This document shows, piece by piece, positions 36,257 to 45,243 of a stretch of 64,000 bases of DNA (within the stretch, counting starts at the first letter, position 1; the number at the start of each line of letters is the position of its first letter). The stretch is from JARYLZ01 sp964388275 (GTDB lineage Bacteria > Bacteroidota > Ignavibacteria > SZUA-365): NCBI GenBank assembly GCA_964388275.1, contig CAYLZD010000003.1:1-64000 (forward strand), in the 5' to 3' direction. The notes beneath the pieces are model-generated. The model did no database searches, had not been told where the DNA came from, and saw only the letters and a program-made list of their open reading frames with translations. The position numbers and the translations under genes are program-made.

Positions 36257-37645
36257 ATGAAACGAGACAGAATCATAGACCTGCTCCGGCGGGATAAAGC
36301 GGGTGACTTCGCAACGATACGCGGCTGGGTGCGCACCAAGAGGGATTCGAAGGAAATCGTTTTCCTGAACATCAACGACGGCAGCAACCTCTCCGGCATG
36401 CAGGCGGTGCTTCCGCCGAACCTCGAAAACATCGAGGAAGCCCGCAGGCTCACAACCGGCGCATCCGTTGCCGTCGGGGGCAAGCTCGTCGAATCCCCGG
36501 GCGGCAAGCAACGCTACGAGATACAGGCGGTGGAATTGCGTGTAATCGGAACGTCGGATCCGGAATCATATCCGATACAGAAGAAGCGGATGACGCTCGA
36601 GTACCTGCGCGACATCGCCCATCTCCGGCCGCGCACAAACACTTTCGGAGCGGTATTCCGGATAAGGCACGCGGCCGCCTTCGCGATACACCGTTTCTTT
36701 CACGAACGCGGATTCTTGTGGATACACACGCCCATCATCACGGCGGCCGACGCGGAAGGCGCGGGCGAACTTTTCCGCGTAACCACGCTCGATCCCGCCG
36801 ATCCACCCAGAACCGGGGACGGCGGCGTGGACTACTCGGAGGACTTCTTCGGACGCGAATCCTTCCTCACGGTGTCCGGTCAGCTCTCGGTGGAGAACTA
36901 CTGCTCCGCTCTCGGAAACGTCTACACATTCGGTCCCACTTTCAGGGCGGAAAACTCCAACACCTCACGCCACCTTGCGGAATTCTGGATGATCGAACCC
37001 GAGATGGCCTTCGCCGACATACACGACAACATGGACTTGGCCGAGGATTTTCTCAAGTACGTGATACGCCATACGCTGGAGCACAACCGCGAGGACCTGG
37101 ATTTCCTCGCCGGCATGTACGACGAGGAACTCGTTGCGCGTCTGGAGCGGATCGTGTCCTCCACTTTCGAACGCATCACCTACACACAGGCCGTCGAGAT
37201 ACTCGAAAGCTCGGGGAAGACTTTCCAGTATCCCGCGCGCTGGGGCATCGATCTGCAGACCGAGCATGAGCGATATCTCTGCGAAGATCACTTCAAGGAT
37301 CCCGTCATCGTCATCGACTACCCGAAAGAAATCAAGGCGTTCTACATGAAACAGAACGACGACGGAAGAACTGTCAGGGCGATGGACATACTCGTGCCGG
37401 GAGTCGGCGAGATAGTCGGCGGCTCTCAGAGAGAGGACGATCCGGTCAAGCTAACTGCGCGCATGAAGGAGCTGGGCATGAACACGGATACTTACTGGTG
37501 GTATCTCGATCTCCGCCGTTTCGGAACACACCCTCACTGCGGTTTCGGACTCGGCTTCGAACGCCTTGTGCAATTCGTGACCGGAATGTCCAACATACGC
37601 GACGTCATACCCTTCCCGCGCACTCCGAAGAGCGCCGACTTCTGA
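36257..37645 (+). CDS. asnS: Asparagine--tRNA ligase
   Basis: Charges tRNA-Asn with asparagine. 462 residues, normal. N-terminal OB-fold anticodon domain (about 15-110, with IRGWVRTKRDSKEIVFLNINDG) and class II catalytic core with motif 2 TFGPTFRAENSNTSRHLAEFWMIEPE-type stretch near 230-255 and motif 3 GFGLGFERLVQFVTGMSNIRDVIPFPRTP at the end. The residues after the FRAENS signature and the ending distinguish AsnRS from AspRS. ppa follows 14 bases downstream. Confidence 0.95.
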   Translation: MKRDRIIDLLRRDKAGDFATIRGWVRTKRDSKEIVFLNINDGSNLSGMQAVLPPNLENIEEARRLTTGASVAVGGKLVESPGGKQRYEIQAVELRVIGTSDPESYPIQKKRMTLEYLRDIAHLRPRTNTFGAVFRIRHAAAFAIHRFFHERGFLWIHTPIITAADAEGAGELFRVTTLDPADPPRTGDGGVDYSEDFFGRESFLTVSGQLSVENYCSALGNVYTFGPTFRAENSNTSRHLAEFWMIEPEMAFADIHDNMDLAEDFLKYVIRHTLEHNREDLDFLAGMYDEELVARLERIVSSTFERITYTQAVEILESSGKTFQYPARWGIDLQTEHERYLCEDHFKDPVIVIDYPKEIKAFYMKQNDDGRTVRAMDILVPGVGEIVGGSQREDDPVKLTARMKELGMNTDTYWWYLDLRRFGTHPHCGFGLGFERLVQFVTGMSNIRDVIPFPRTPKSADF

Positions 37646-37659
37646 AGGGCCGAAACCGA

Positions 37660-38184
37660 ATGAATCTCGCGGACATACCCATCGGCGATAACGCGCCCGA
37701 CATCGTGCGGGCGGTGATAGAGATACCCCAGAAAAGCCGCAACAAATATCTATACGACCTGGATCTGGAGGTATTCCGTCTCAAGAGAGTGCTCCATTCC
37801 GCCGTTCAGTATCCCGCTGCATACGGCTTCATACCGCAGACGCGCTGGGACGATGATGAGCCTCTCGATGTGCTGGTGCTCTGCGACGACCTGCTCTCGC
37901 CCGGCGTCCTGCTCAATGTCAGGCCTATCGGACTTCTCGCGATTCAGGACGAGGAGATCACCGACAGCAAAGTGCTCGCCGTGCCGGTGGGCGATCCTCG
38001 TTACTCGGAAGTCTCGAACCTCACCGACATAGCTGCGCACAGATTGAGGGAAATCGAGCATTTCTTCGAAAACTACAAGCAGCTCGAGGGCAAGACAGTG
38101 AGGAGTTACGGTTGGAGCCCCTGCCTTTTCGCGCGTCATGCAATAATGCGCGGAAGATCGCTCTATGAAGCGTATAAAAAGTGA
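37660..38184 (+). CDS. ppa: Inorganic pyrophosphatase (family I)
   Basis: Hydrolyses pyrophosphate to two phosphates, pulling biosynthetic reactions such as the tRNA charging encoded just upstream. 174 residues, the usual size for the bacterial enzyme. Signature DDDEPLDVLVL with acidic metal ligands near residue 66, preceded by IEIPQKSRNKYLYD and YGFIPQTRWDD, and ending with HFFENYKQLEGK. Start ATG 37660 is set by the family N-terminus; the frame is open inside asnS. AAGG about 12 bases upstream may serve as ribosome binding site. Confidence 0.94.
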   Translation: MNLADIPIGDNAPDIVRAVIEIPQKSRNKYLYDLDLEVFRLKRVLHSAVQYPAAYGFIPQTRWDDDEPLDVLVLCDDLLSPGVLLNVRPIGLLAIQDEEITDSKVLAVPVGDPRYSEVSNLTDIAAHRLREIEHFFENYKQLEGKTVRSYGWSPCLFARHAIMRGRSLYEAYKK

Positions 38185-38354
38185 GGTCAATCCCCCGCGC
38201 GCGCGGCGGATTGAACCGAATCGAGGAAGGCCGGCGCTTGGTCCAAGTCTGACGCGCGGCAATTCCGCCTTGTGCTCGAGGAACAAATACAGCGCTGCGG
38301 CGTACAACACCGGAAGCCCGAACGGGAAATTCGAACCATCAGGAGCATGACCAT

Positions 38355-39284
38355 ATGGAAGCAGTGACATCCGACAAACTCTCGAAGGTCTATTCGCCGG
38401 GATCCCGAACCAAGAGTGTCACTGCGCTGTCCGACTTCTCGCTCAGCGTGCACAAGGGGGAGATATTCGGTCTTCTGGGACCGAACGGCGCAGGCAAAAC
38501 CACGTTCATCAAGCTGCTTTTGTCTATCGTATTCCCCACTTCCGGCAGCGCCGGAATACTCGGCAAGCCCCTTGGAGACGTGGCCGTCAAAGCGAGAATC
38601 GGCTACCTTCCGGAGAATCATCGTTATCCTGCGTACTTGAGCGGCGAACAGGCGCTGAGTTTCTTCGGAAATCTCGGCAATCTCTCCGGTTCAGCGTTGC
38701 GGAGAAGCATCGACACTACGCTGGATCTGGTCGACATGAAGCAATGGCGGAAAATGAAAATCCGCAAATTCTCGAAAGGAATGATGCAGCGGTTGGGCCT
38801 TGCGCAGGCGTTGATCAACAACCCGGATTTGCTCGTCCTCGACGAGCCGACCGACGGCGTGGATCCGCTCGGGCGAAAGGCCATACGCGATCTTCTCCTG
38901 CAGCTGAAGGAACAGGGCAAGACCATATTTCTCAACTCACATCTTCTTTCGGAAGTCGAATTGGTCTGCGACCGCGTCGCGATATTGAACAAAGGCAAGC
39001 TCCTGCGGCTCGGGAGCGTTAGGGAGCTTACGGAAAGCGAACACGTCTATTCGATCACACTGGCCGAAACTCCTCCGGAGTCCCTCAGAGTGGAATGGGA
39101 GGCCACCAGAGCGCCGGTCCAGATCGACGGGAGGACCCTGACACTGTCCGCGACCGATCTTCCATACCTGAACGGCCTGCTCGACCGCCTCCGCTCTCAG
39201 GGGTGTCTGATCGAAACAATCACACGGAAGAGAAACACGCTGGAGGATCTGTTCCTTCAGGTCGTCTCCAAGGAGGCGCAATGA
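38355..39284 (+). CDS. ABC transporter ATP-binding protein
   Basis: 309 residues. Walker A GPNGAGKTT near residue 45, signature FSKGMMQRLGLAQAL near 140, Walker B LLVLDEPTDGVD near 160 and the switch His in NSHLLSEVE. A C-terminal extension of about 80 residues follows, as in ABC-2 type ATPases such as NatA/CcmA-like proteins. Overlaps the permease gene by four bases. Substrate unknown; the permease type suggests export. Confidence 0.9.
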   Translation: MEAVTSDKLSKVYSPGSRTKSVTALSDFSLSVHKGEIFGLLGPNGAGKTTFIKLLLSIVFPTSGSAGILGKPLGDVAVKARIGYLPENHRYPAYLSGEQALSFFGNLGNLSGSALRRSIDTTLDLVDMKQWRKMKIRKFSKGMMQRLGLAQALINNPDLLVLDEPTDGVDPLGRKAIRDLLLQLKEQGKTIFLNSHLLSEVELVCDRVAILNKGKLLRLGSVRELTESEHVYSITLAETPPESLRVEWEATRAPVQIDGRTLTLSATDLPYLNGLLDRLRSQGCLIETITRKRNTLEDLFLQVVSKEAQ

Positions 39285-40111
39285 AACTCACGGCATTGAT
39301 TCTCGATACCCTGCGCAGCAGGATGAAGACCATAGTCGTCTTCATGTCCATTTCGGCGTTTTTCCTTGTTATGGCAACGATAGCCGCTCTGTTGATCGAT
39401 CCGGTGTCATTCCTGCCGAAAACGCAGCCGGGCGTCGCCGGCGCCCCGGGTCCCGGCCTCGACATCTCCACTGTGCCGAAGATAACCGCGGTTTTTCTGT
39501 CCGGTTTGTCCGGTTTCGTGCATTTTGCCGCATTGCTGCTCTCGGTCTTCGCAACGGCGGGTGTGCTGCCGGCTACACTGGAGCGCGGCGCAATCGATCT
39601 GTTCCTCTCGAAACCGGTCTCTCGGAACACCCTGCTGGCCGGGCGTTTTCTGGGCAGCACAACCCTAGTATTGCTGAACACTGCTTTCTTCATTCTCGGC
39701 ATGTGGTTGATCGCCGGCATCAAGACCGGGTACTGGAACGCTGCTTTTCTCACGGTGATTCCCACCGTGACACTTGCCTTTGCGGTGATTTACGCGGCCA
39801 TGACCGCCCTCGGTATAAGCACGAAAAGCTCCGCAGCCACCATAATCATCGTGTTTCTGCATATGTACATACTCGCGCCCGTGCTGGCGGCGCGTGAGCA
39901 TACAATCTTTGAACTTATCACCGATCCAACCGCGCAGTGGGTGATAAACGCCGTTTACTATATTCTCCCGAAACCTGGACAAATAGGAGAAACGGCTTCA
40001 ACCCTGATTCTGGGAATCGGGACGGACTGGATGCCTCTCTGGAGCAGCATCGTTTTCGGGGCGGCGATGTATGTGCTGTCCATGCTGCTGTTGAGAAAAA
40101 AGGACTTCTGA
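39281..40111 (+). CDS. ABC-2 type transporter permease
   Basis: 276 residues, six or so membrane helices: one near 18-40, then after a periplasmic-type loop helices at about 78-100, 124-148, 158-178, 185-205 and 250-270. The segment VLPATLERGAIDLFLSKPVSRNTLLAGRF is characteristic for ABC-2 permeases of the NosY/YxlG kind. ATG 39281 overlaps the ATPase gene (ATGA). With the ATPase it should form a two-gene exporter of unknown substrate. Confidence 0.85.
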   Translation: MKLTALILDTLRSRMKTIVVFMSISAFFLVMATIAALLIDPVSFLPKTQPGVAGAPGPGLDISTVPKITAVFLSGLSGFVHFAALLLSVFATAGVLPATLERGAIDLFLSKPVSRNTLLAGRFLGSTTLVLLNTAFFILGMWLIAGIKTGYWNAAFLTVIPTVTLAFAVIYAAMTALGISTKSSAATIIIVFLHMYILAPVLAAREHTIFELITDPTAQWVINAVYYILPKPGQIGETASTLILGIGTDWMPLWSSIVFGAAMYVLSMLLLRKKDF

Positions 40112-40330
40112 ACCGGCATGCCTGAAAATGGCCTGCAAACGCATAATACTTGCTTGCGAGTCATATTTACATTAAATTGGATATGTCGTTGCCAGTGACG
40201 TGATACCCAATTCATCCAGGTGATTCCCATCTTCCATTGACCAACCGGACGCATCGTACCGCATCGCGCGGAGGTTTGGGAAACAGGAGGAACCGTTCGC
40301 GTCGTTACCCATCGTTTTACAGGAGGTGCC

Positions 40331-40543
40331 ATGGAAAGCGGCAGAGTCAAGTGGTTTAACAATGCCAAGGGCTTCGGCTTCATCGAGAGGCCCGGCTCCG
40401 GTGATGTTTTCGTGCATTATCGCTCGATTATCGGCGATGGTTACAAAAAGCTTCGTTCCGGAGAGGAAGTGACGTTTGAAATCGAGGACAGTCCGAAAGG
40501 ACTGCAGGCGGTGAACGTCAGGCATATGCAACCCGATAGCTGA
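40331..40543 (+). CDS. Cold-shock domain protein
   Basis: 70 residues, an OB-fold nucleic-acid-binding protein of the CspA family, with RNP1 KGFGFIE and RNP2 DVFVHY motifs and basic/aromatic surface residues. Acts as an RNA chaperone or translation regulator. The ribosome binding site AGGAGG (40321-40326) is near-perfect. The preceding 219 bases are untranslated and probably contain promoter and a long leader, as in cold-shock genes; a possible promoter is TTGCTT (40150-40155) with 16 bases to TTAAAT (40172-40177). Its transcription ends at the strong hairpin at 40600-40632. Confidence 0.93.
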   Translation: MESGRVKWFNNAKGFGFIERPGSGDVFVHYRSIIGDGYKKLRSGEEVTFEIEDSPKGLQAVNVRHMQPDS

Positions 40544-40599
40544 CCTGAGACTCGCATCGCGGAGGGTGCGCGAGCCGCCGCGTTACGAGCAATCCCGTG

Positions 40600-40632
40600 C
40601 CTCTCCCGGCTATTACCGGGAGAGGTTTTTTT
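40600..40632 (+). terminator. Intrinsic terminator after cold-shock gene
   Basis: Perfect ten-base-pair stem CCTCTCCCGG / CCGGGAGAGG with a six-base loop, then seven T residues. It lies 57 bases after the cold-shock stop and before pgsA. Confidence 0.93.
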
Positions 40633-40685
40633 CTTTACTCTTTCAGCCGTACATTTTCACCCGAAGCCGATTCCCGAAATATCAA

Positions 40686-41300
40686 ATGCTTTCGACGCTG
40701 CCGAACCGTCTGTCCCTGCTCCGAATCCTGCTGTCGCCGGTATTCCTGGTATTTTTCATCTCCTCGAATCCGCTGTTGCGCCAGCTATCAGTTGTGGTCT
40801 TTTTCCTCGCGGCTCTCACCGATTGGTATGACGGGATAATCGCTCGGCGGAGCAACACCGTAACGTCGATAGGCAAGTTTCTTGACCCGCTGGCCGATAA
40901 ATTCCTGACCTCTGCGGCTTTTCTCGCGTTCGCGGCCATTGATTACGCGCCTTGGTGGATGGTTTGGACAATCATAATCAGAGACATCGTCATAACGGTT
41001 CTGCGATCCGTCGCGGAATCCAGAAACGCGCATATAGTTACATCCAAAACGGCGCAGGTGAAGACATTCATTCAGATGGCGGTTCTGTATTACCTGATGC
41101 TGCTTGTTGTGAGCCGTGAAGTGGCCTGGTTGCGGGCCGCCTTCGCCGCGGAGATCGACATGCTGCTGCACCCGGCCTTGGTGTACTGGGCGATGTTCGC
41201 TCTGACGGCTTTTACAGTTTTCACCGGACTTCAGTACTTGTATGACAACCGAACCTTCATCGGGGGATTGTTTGGAAGCCCGCGACGCGCAACGGACTGA
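40686..41300 (+). CDS. pgsA: CDP-diacylglycerol--glycerol-3-phosphate phosphatidyltransferase
   Basis: Makes phosphatidylglycerol phosphate in the inner membrane, the first committed step to phosphatidylglycerol and cardiolipin. 204 residues with about five membrane helices. The CDP-alcohol phosphotransferase signature is intact: LTDWYDGIIARRSNTVTSIG then KFLDPLADK, i.e. D-x2-DG-x2-AR-x8-G-x3-D-x3-D. ATG 40686 is chosen because it gives the family start NRLSLLRILLSP; upstream frame runs through the terminator. pgpA overlaps it. Confidence 0.93.
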   Translation: MLSTLPNRLSLLRILLSPVFLVFFISSNPLLRQLSVVVFFLAALTDWYDGIIARRSNTVTSIGKFLDPLADKFLTSAAFLAFAAIDYAPWWMVWTIIIRDIVITVLRSVAESRNAHIVTSKTAQVKTFIQMAVLYYLMLLVVSREVAWLRAAFAAEIDMLLHPALVYWAMFALTAFTVFTGLQYLYDNRTFIGGLFGSPRRATD

Positions 41301-41754
41301 AAAACCGCCGCCGTTTGTCGTCCGGCTGCTGGCAGGCGGATGCTTCACGGGCTACGCGCCGGTGGCATCTGGCACGGTCGGCTCCGCTCTTGCAGTTGCG
41401 ATCTTCTGGCTGGTCCCCGGGATGGATGCCTGGCAGGTTCTCCTGCCCGTCTCGCTTCTGAGTCTCGCTGCAGGCATGCCTCTGGCCGCTCGCATGGAAA
41501 GGTATTACGGCGAGGATCCGTCCGAGGTGGTCCTGGATGAGATGTCCGGGATGTGGATCGCCCTGCTTTTCGTCCCGAAAATCTGGTACCTTGTGCTGGC
41601 GTCTTTCCTGTTGTTCCGTTTCTTCGACATTGTTAAGCCGCCGCCTGCAAGGCAATTCGACCGCATGAAAGGAGGATTCGGCATCATGATGGACGACGCG
41701 GCGGCGGGCGTTTACGCGAACCTTGCGGTACAGATCATCGGACTTGCGATATGA
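41242..41754 (+). CDS. pgpA: Phosphatidylglycerophosphatase A
   Basis: Removes the phosphate from phosphatidylglycerol phosphate, following PgsA in the same pathway. 170 residues, four membrane helices. Family features: GYAPVASGTVGSALA near residue 37, VLDEMSGMWIAL near 96, RFFDIVKPPPARQFDRMKGGFGIMMDDAAAG near 125-155, including the conserved Asp/Glu metal-binding residues. From ATG 41242 it overlaps pgsA by 59 bases; TTG 41272, preceded by a G-rich run, would give a shorter start still inside pgsA. Gene order confirms the pathway. Confidence 0.92.
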   Translation: MTTEPSSGDCLEARDAQRTEKPPPFVVRLLAGGCFTGYAPVASGTVGSALAVAIFWLVPGMDAWQVLLPVSLLSLAAGMPLAARMERYYGEDPSEVVLDEMSGMWIALLFVPKIWYLVLASFLLFRFFDIVKPPPARQFDRMKGGFGIMMDDAAAGVYANLAVQIIGLAI

Positions 41755-41820
41755 CGGTCGCGGACGGCCCTCGGCGATCGATCGATTTTTTGAATCATCA
41801 ATAATTCAGGAAACAGAAAC

Positions 41821-42567
41821 ATGACTCGAATAATGACCGCGGTGCTGATCATACTATTGGGGGTTCCGGGACTCGCCCAGCAGGAAGATGACTGGGATGA
41901 CTTCGAGGAATTGCCGGAGACAGAGACATCGGGCGGCGGAGTTCTGGGCTTCGGGGGAGGCATCTCGGGAACATGGCATTTCATGGATATCGGAATCCTG
42001 AATAGCGAACTCCAATTGAAAGGCTTTCCCGCGCTGCCGACCGAAGGCATGTTCATGTTCGGAGGCCACGGGTACATCTATATAGTCGTCGTGCCCAATC
42101 TCCGCGTCGGCGGCATCGGAGCGGCGGGGAGCTTCTCCGCTACCGAGACTAGCAACCTCATTTACAGATCCGTCGAGCTTTCCACCGGTTTCGGAGGCGC
42201 CACGATAGAGTACGTTTTCCCGTTCAAGCGTTTCCAGATCGCCGTCGGCGGCATGCTCGGAGGCGGAAGCCACACATTGACTCTCACACGCACACCCGAT
42301 GCGGACAAGTCCTGGCCGCTTCTTCCCAGTTCCGGCAGCACGCGAGATAAATACAGCAACGCCTTCTTCGCATGGCAACCGCAGCTCACGCTGGAATATA
42401 TGATTCATCCCCTCGCGATGCTCAGCTTATCCGGAGGATATTTCGGCACAAGCGGGAATAAATGGGAATTAAACGACCATTTCGATGTCGCTGATGTGCC
42501 GGATTTCAAGCTCGGCAAAGCTTACGTCCGTCTCGCGTTGACGGTCGGGCTTTTCATGCCGGAATAA
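41821..42567 (+). CDS. Putative outer-membrane beta-barrel protein
   Basis: 248 residues with a signal peptide (about 1-20, ending LAQQ), an acidic stretch (DDWDDFEELPETE), then alternating polar/hydrophobic strands rich in glycine and aromatics (LGFGGGISGTWHF, VGGIGAAGSFSA, FGGATIEYVFPF, GGMLGGGSHTLTL, AYVRLALTVGLFMPE). This suggests an eight- or ten-stranded barrel at the outer membrane. I do not recognise the family. The small gene at 42625 follows in the same direction after 57 bases. Confidence 0.65.
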   Translation: MTRIMTAVLIILLGVPGLAQQEDDWDDFEELPETETSGGGVLGFGGGISGTWHFMDIGILNSELQLKGFPALPTEGMFMFGGHGYIYIVVVPNLRVGGIGAAGSFSATETSNLIYRSVELSTGFGGATIEYVFPFKRFQIAVGGMLGGGSHTLTLTRTPDADKSWPLLPSSGSTRDKYSNAFFAWQPQLTLEYMIHPLAMLSLSGGYFGTSGNKWELNDHFDVADVPDFKLGKAYVRLALTVGLFMPE

Positions 42568-42624
42568 CGACGCTGCCGCACAGCCTGTCGCTGATAAACA
42601 TCCACCAATAAATAGGAGGCATGC

Positions 42625-42819
42625 TTGAAAAACATCGAAATGTCCGTTTCGGAAAATCGTCTCACGATAGTCGTGAACCTCGACAGGGAATTCGGAAAGT
42701 CTTCGTCGGGAAAAAGCATTGTCATCGCCACCACGGAAGGCAACATCTCCATTCCGGGCGCCGAGGACAAGAAAATCGGATTGAATGTTTATAAAAAGGC
42801 GCCGCCGGCCACGGACTGA
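42625..42819 (+). CDS. Small conserved protein of unknown function, TTG start
   Basis: 64 residues. The start is set by AGGAGG (42614-42619), five bases before TTG 42625; an ATG at 42621 is out of frame and too close, and an in-frame ATG at 42640 is possible. The protein reads KNIEMSVSENRLTIVVNLDR then EFGKSSSGKSIVIATTEGN then ISIPGAEDKKIGLNVYKK. I recall the same pattern (LTI-x-VDL, FGxSSSGK, IATTxGN, IGLNxYK) from short hypothetical proteins of very different bacteria, which suggests a real, conserved but uncharacterised gene. SSSGK resembles but is not a full P-loop. Confidence 0.72.
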   Translation: MKNIEMSVSENRLTIVVNLDREFGKSSSGKSIVIATTEGNISIPGAEDKKIGLNVYKKAPPATD

Positions 42820-42914
42820 ACGCGGGATACCAGCCGTACCCGCTGAATCCGCAGGTCGCGGCGATGCGACGCCCGGGGATTGTTGTTTCCTCCGGCTTGG
42901 GATTCGCGACGCGC

Positions 42915-44132
42915 TTACCTCCGCGGTTCGATATCCTTGAGAACGTCCTCGACCAATCCCGCGGACCATTCCCAGCTCTGCCCGGAGACCAGCGAACGCC
43001 TCCATTCCCTTTTTTCGGGCGTGTCTGAAGAGAGTTCTTCCTCCACGGCGTTGATGAACTCGTCTATCGAACGCGCCGCCCGGGCGCTTGGCAACGCCCG
43101 TTCCACCTCTATGATGTATGAGCTGACGACCGGCTTGCCCATCGCATAGTACTCGCGAAATTTCACGGGCGCGCTGTACTTCACCCACTCGCTCTGAACC
43201 CACGGGATGACGGCCGCGTCGAAGTGTATTCCGTATCGCGGTATCTCCTCGATAGGGATGTAGCCGAGAAAATGGATGTTGCCGTGCCGGTCGACGGTTT
43301 CTATGTCGTACATCGGTTTTCCGATGAACACGAGCGACCAATCGGGATGAGCCCGAGCCATCCGGCTGATCAATTCCTGATCCTGCAGCACCTCCAGCGA
43401 TCCCCAGTATCCGACGATGGGACGCGGTATGTTCCGCATCGGCTCGGGAAGCGGAGTTCTCTTGCCGTCAAGTCCAATGCTGAGAAAGCCATCGGCCACG
43501 CCGTGCGGCACATAATAGACGCCCTGCCTCTCCGGCGAGAGATCCGCCTGCATTCCGATCGAGGCGCAGATCACCGCGTCCGCATTGCGGAACATCGCGT
43601 CGTGATGTTCCTGAACGTCGGAGAAACTCATCCGGTCGTAATAAGCGAGGAAGTTATCCTGTATATAATACACGGCGCCGGAGTGCGGGATACGGTCGAG
43701 CAGCAGAGCCGCGGTGGGCAGTCCCGCCCAGAACAGCGGCCTGCGTATGCCGAGCACGCGGAGCAGAAGACGCACCTGCGCCGTGAGAAGCAGCACGTTG
43801 AACCGGGCGACGAAGTTCACCGACCATAACGGAAGGACGATCGGAGTCAGCACCCATATCCCCTCGGATTTACGCAACCAGCGGGCTAGACTTCTGAACT
43901 TCAATCCGATGCGACGGAATACCCGTGGTGTCGAGAGGCTCGGCATGCCAATGCCGATGGAATTGACGAACAGGATACGCCTGCCCCGAGCCGCAAGCCG
44001 ACGCATCCACTGCTTTTCGGTGTATGGATTATGCACCCACCAGTCATTTCCCGCAAAACAGACAATATCGAGGGCGCGCCCGCCCTGATCTCGCGATGCC
44101 GCCCACGCAACATTATTTTTCCGCTGTTTCAT
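42915..44132 (-). CDS. Glycosyltransferase, GT4-like
   Basis: 405 residues, GT-B fold. N-terminal half with IVCFAGNDWWVHNPYTEKQW and LFWAGLPTAALLLDRI, C-terminal half with ICASIGMQADLSPERQGVYYVPHGV, PIVGYWGSLEVLQDQELI, VFIGKPMYDIETVDRHGNIHFLGYI and the nucleotide-sugar binding stretch APVKFREYYAMGKPVVS. It closes the exopolysaccharide cluster, 133 bases after the GT2 gene. Donor and acceptor sugars unknown. The likely start at 44132 has AAGGA directly against the ATG, so a slightly later start is possible. Confidence 0.85.
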   Translation of the reverse strand: MKQRKNNVAWAASRDQGGRALDIVCFAGNDWWVHNPYTEKQWMRRLAARGRRILFVNSIGIGMPSLSTPRVFRRIGLKFRSLARWLRKSEGIWVLTPIVLPLWSVNFVARFNVLLLTAQVRLLLRVLGIRRPLFWAGLPTAALLLDRIPHSGAVYYIQDNFLAYYDRMSFSDVQEHHDAMFRNADAVICASIGMQADLSPERQGVYYVPHGVADGFLSIGLDGKRTPLPEPMRNIPRPIVGYWGSLEVLQDQELISRMARAHPDWSLVFIGKPMYDIETVDRHGNIHFLGYIPIEEIPRYGIHFDAAVIPWVQSEWVKYSAPVKFREYYAMGKPVVSSYIIEVERALPSARAARSIDEFINAVEEELSSDTPEKREWRRSLVSGQSWEWSAGLVEDVLKDIEPRR

Positions 44133-44265
44133 TCCTTTTGACCATCCGGCGCCGATAAAGGCGGCGACTCATGCAAAATACGACGCAGCGGGCCATTTCG
44201 AGCAATAATGCCGGCGGAAAGCGGCGATTCAAAATGCCGGCGCCGCGGCGGGGCGGCCGGTCGGC

Positions 44266-45222
44266 TTAAGCGCCCGAGGAGGATTCCGCGCGCCTGCATC
44301 TGCCGCGCAGGTATCCGCAGAGAAGCGCGGCTTCCTTTATCAAGATGAGAAAAAACGCCGCGACCGCAGTTACCTGATTCCTATGCGACCACCTGTATAA
44401 TCGATACAGGCGAGCGGCATAAACGGCCGCGAGCGCGGCGGCCGCCGCGAACCACAGAGGATCGTGCGCGATACCTGCCGCGGCGAGGCCCGATGCGGCG
44501 GCGAATTTCAGGGATATTTTCTGATAAAACGATCCTTTGTTCCGGGCTTCTCCATCGCCGACGCCGTACAGAAAATGCTGTTTTATGTATGCGCGCAGCG
44601 CCCCCCTGGGACGCCAGTCCACCCGGGCGCCTCGGTCGAGAAATATATCATGGCCGTTGCGCTTCAGGGCCAGGCAGAACTCCGTATCCTCTCCCGCGAA
44701 AGTAAGGCGCTCGGGATATCCTCCGGCGTCCTTCCAGGCCTGTTTCTTGAAAGCCATGGAACGGCTGGAAGGCAGAAATACTTCCGGAGGAATGTCGGCG
44801 ACGTCCATCTCGGCGGCAGCGGCCATCCTCTCGAAGGGTGTCTCGGCACAGTACCGGTATCCGCCGCCCACCGCGGAAATTCCTCCGTCGCCCAGGAGCG
44901 GCGCGGTGATGCGGCGGAGCCAGTCATCGTCGAGCACGCAGCCGGCGTCGCTGACCGCAACCACGTCGCAGGCGGCCGCCTCGATGGCAGCGTTGCGTCC
45001 TGCGGCGATGTTGGAACCGGGCTTCCGGATCAGGACAACGCCAAACGGCCCCTGTAGACGTTTGGATATCTCGGCCACGGTGCCGTCCTTCGAGCCGCCG
45101 TCACAGATGACGATCTCGTACGGCAGTGCGGTCTGGCGTTCCACCGAATCCAGAAAACGGCCGATGTTCGAGGCCTCGTTCAGCGTGGTAATCGCCAGAG
45201 AAACGGGAATTGCATCAGCCAT
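44266..45222 (-). CDS. Glycosyltransferase family 2 protein
   Basis: 318 residues. GT-A fold of family 2 at about 5-240 with SLAITTLNEASNIGRFLDSV, VICDGGSKDGTV, AAGRNAAIEAA, and DAGCVLDDDWL providing the metal-binding acidic pair, then FAGEDTEFCLALKRNGHDIFLD with a catalytic acid. Two membrane helices lie near the end (about 250-305). So it is a membrane-bound glycosyltransferase on the cytoplasmic face, extending the repeat unit on a lipid carrier. The next gene upstream (flippase) ends 21 bases before it. Confidence 0.9.
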   Translation of the reverse strand: MADAIPVSLAITTLNEASNIGRFLDSVERQTALPYEIVICDGGSKDGTVAEISKRLQGPFGVVLIRKPGSNIAAGRNAAIEAAACDVVAVSDAGCVLDDDWLRRITAPLLGDGGISAVGGGYRYCAETPFERMAAAAEMDVADIPPEVFLPSSRSMAFKKQAWKDAGGYPERLTFAGEDTEFCLALKRNGHDIFLDRGARVDWRPRGALRAYIKQHFLYGVGDGEARNKGSFYQKISLKFAAASGLAAAGIAHDPLWFAAAAALAAVYAARLYRLYRWSHRNQVTAVAAFFLILIKEAALLCGYLRGRCRRAESSSGA

Positions 45223-45243
45223 CGCTGTCCTCGAGTCCGTGGA

